Assembly (NCBI GenBank): GCA_030037575.1
Contig: JASHRB010000463.1
Span: 1 to 8,383 of the forward strand
Source of the DNA: Candidatus Sulfotelmatobacter sp.
GTDB taxonomy: Bacteria > Acidobacteriota > Terriglobia > Terriglobales > Acidobacteriaceae
Direction of reading: 5' to 3'
DNA: 8,383 nt
Shown piece by piece: positions 7,460 to 8,383 of this stretch (positions are counted from its first letter, which is position 1; each line of letters starts with the position of its first letter). Position numbers and translations under genes: made by a program. Under the pieces are notes generated by a model, which saw nothing but the letters and a program-made list of their open reading frames with translations, made no database searches and was not told the origin of the DNA.

Positions 7460-7492
7460 ATCACCTCCTGCAGAAAGCCGTTTGTCAGGAGG
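7460..7492 (-). promoter_or_regulatory. Hairpin that could hide the small ORF ribosome site
   Basis: On the minus strand CCTCCTG (7492-7486) is followed after 15 bases by its perfect complement CAGGAGG (7470-7464). The second arm contains the AGGAGG Shine-Dalgarno of the 36-codon ORF, so pairing would block translation. There is no T-run after it, so it is not a typical terminator for the arabinofuranosidase. Confidence 0.35.
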
Positions 7493-7574
7493 CGTTGCGT
7501 GAGCGGTGCGGCGCGCCCTGCTGTCCGCGAGGTTCTCGATCGTTGCCTCGGCGTCAAGGGCGACGACCTCGCGC

Positions 7575-8383
7575 TCACTCAAGGCTTAGCTCCAGCGTGG
7601 TGACGGAAGCGGGTTGGATTTGAATCGTGATCGCTCTCCCAGTCGATCGCATGTCTTTGACCTGTGGGGTCACTTCGTTTCTCTGATCGAAAGTATTGTG
7701 GGCTTGAAGGTCGGAATTGGTGAGCGCGGTTATTTTCCCCGACTTGATGGAGGCGCTTCGTACTGTGACTTCCGTCTCCCGGATTTCTTTCACGCTGGGG
7801 TTTACCAGCGTAAGCGTCAAATCCTTGCCGCGTACCGATGCGGAACCCTTCAATCCCCAAAACCGGGTCGCCTGGCCATCGCGCGGATAGTGGATATTTG
7901 GGGCCGAGATGATGGTGCGCACCGCCTGAGCTCCCTGGTGCGTGCTGTACATTCCGAAAACGTGGCCCACCGGGGTTACGCAGAATTTATCTTCGTGAGC
8001 AAGGTAAAGGCTGTTCAGACAATTAATCAACTGCGCCGGACTGGCAAGGATGACTTTTTCCGGATGCCGGTTGAAGATATCAAGGGTCATGGCGCTGAAC
8101 ACAGCATCCCTGAGCGTCGGAGTTTGCTCAAGGAAGTCTCCCGCCGTAAGTTCACTGCCGGGGCGATACCACGGACCCCATTCGTCGACCACCAGCTTTA
8201 CCTGGTGCGCGGCGTCGAACTCGCCCATGGCTTGCCAGTGGCCCTCGATGAGAGATTCCAAGCGGTAACCTTCGTGCAATGCTTCGTACCAATCCTGGAC
8301 GTCGAATTTGAGCGCATCGCCCTTGCCCTGATCCCAGTCCTGGGTGCGGCCTCGGCTCAAGTTCCAGGAATAATAGTGGAGAG
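7575..8383 (-). CDS. GH51 alpha-L-arabinofuranosidase, C-terminal part (gene continues past the right edge)
   Basis: Predicted to remove terminal alpha-L-arabinofuranose from arabinan or arabinoxylan. About 268 codons are visible, open to the window edge, starting near SHYYSWNLSRGRTQDWD; family members have about 500 or more residues, so roughly half is missing, including the Asn-Glu acid/base motif and any signal peptide. The visible part has HYY of the barrel, then VKLVVDEWGPWYRPG with the expected nucleophile Glu (codon 8183-8181). LRDAVFSAMTLDIFNRH, ASPAQLINCLNSLYL and FCVTPVGHVFGMYSTHQGA follow, and then a C-terminal beta-sandwich ending TTLELSLE. TTG at 8360 is internal, not the start. 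No frameshift is seen. It runs toward the receptor, so it is not in the receptor operon. Confidence 0.9.
   Translation of the reverse strand, partial: LHYYSWNLSRGRTQDWDQGKGDALKFDVQDWYEALHEGYRLESLIEGHWQAMGEFDAAHQVKLVVDEWGPWYRPGSELTAGDFLEQTPTLRDAVFSAMTLDIFNRHPEKVILASPAQLINCLNSLYLAHEDKFCVTPVGHVFGMYSTHQGAQAVRTIISAPNIHYPRDGQATRFWGLKGSASVRGKDLTLTLVNPSVKEIRETEVTVRSASIKSGKITALTNSDLQAHNTFDQRNEVTPQVKDMRSTGRAITIQIQPASVTTLELSLE

Noticed and set aside
7460..7469. Ten-base match to the 3' end of 16S rRNA (plus-strand ATCACCTCCT)
   Set aside because: The match stops at once on both sides, so this is not an rRNA fragment; it reads better as a minus-strand ribosome binding site.

Overview
The window looks like a piece of an Acidobacteriota chromosome, probably the Terriglobia/Solibacter kind. 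Three things point there: a very large Oar-type TonB-dependent transporter with an N-terminal carboxypeptidase-regulatory-like domain and a C-terminus rich in FNxFNH-type motifs; a serine/threonine kinase relic whose first residues (MIGQTIS-YRIIEKLG, VALKF) follow the acidobacterial kinase pattern; and a relic of a two-component sensor with a regulator-propeller input domain. This assignment rests on family recognition, not on a marker gene.

Three genes look intact in the visible sequence. A secreted GH27 alpha-galactosidase lies on the minus strand (936-2297). An outer-membrane TonB-dependent receptor of 1189 residues lies on the plus strand (3235-6804). The C-terminal half of a GH51 alpha-L-arabinofuranosidase lies on the minus strand (7575-8383) and runs off the right edge. 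Together they suggest a locus for using plant polysaccharide side chains: two debranching enzymes releasing galactose and arabinose, and an outer-membrane importer for the products. They are not one operon, because the receptor runs opposite to both enzymes.

The space between these genes is full of decayed sequence. Positions about 116-462 (minus) hold the broken N-terminus of a regulator-propeller sensor, with its signal peptide and two propeller blades in shifted frames. Positions 616-935 may hold a weaker relic of the sensor Y_Y_Y domain. Positions 2627-3163 (plus) hold a kinase whose catalytic core has been deleted and whose membrane segment is frameshifted. Positions 6881-6955 (plus), just after the receptor, hold what reads as domains V and VI of a group II intron, the last remnant of a retroelement. 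Positions 6956-7342 hold nothing I recognise. A 36-codon minus-strand ORF at 7343-7453 has a very strong Shine-Dalgarno sequence that could be masked by a hairpin.

A 25-bp near-palindrome at 2492-2516, next to a TATAAT box, sits between the divergent alpha-galactosidase and kinase relic and is the best candidate operator in the window. I see no rRNA, tRNA, CRISPR array or complete transposon. Some apparent frameshifts could be sequencing errors, but the large in-frame deletion in the kinase cannot be explained that way.
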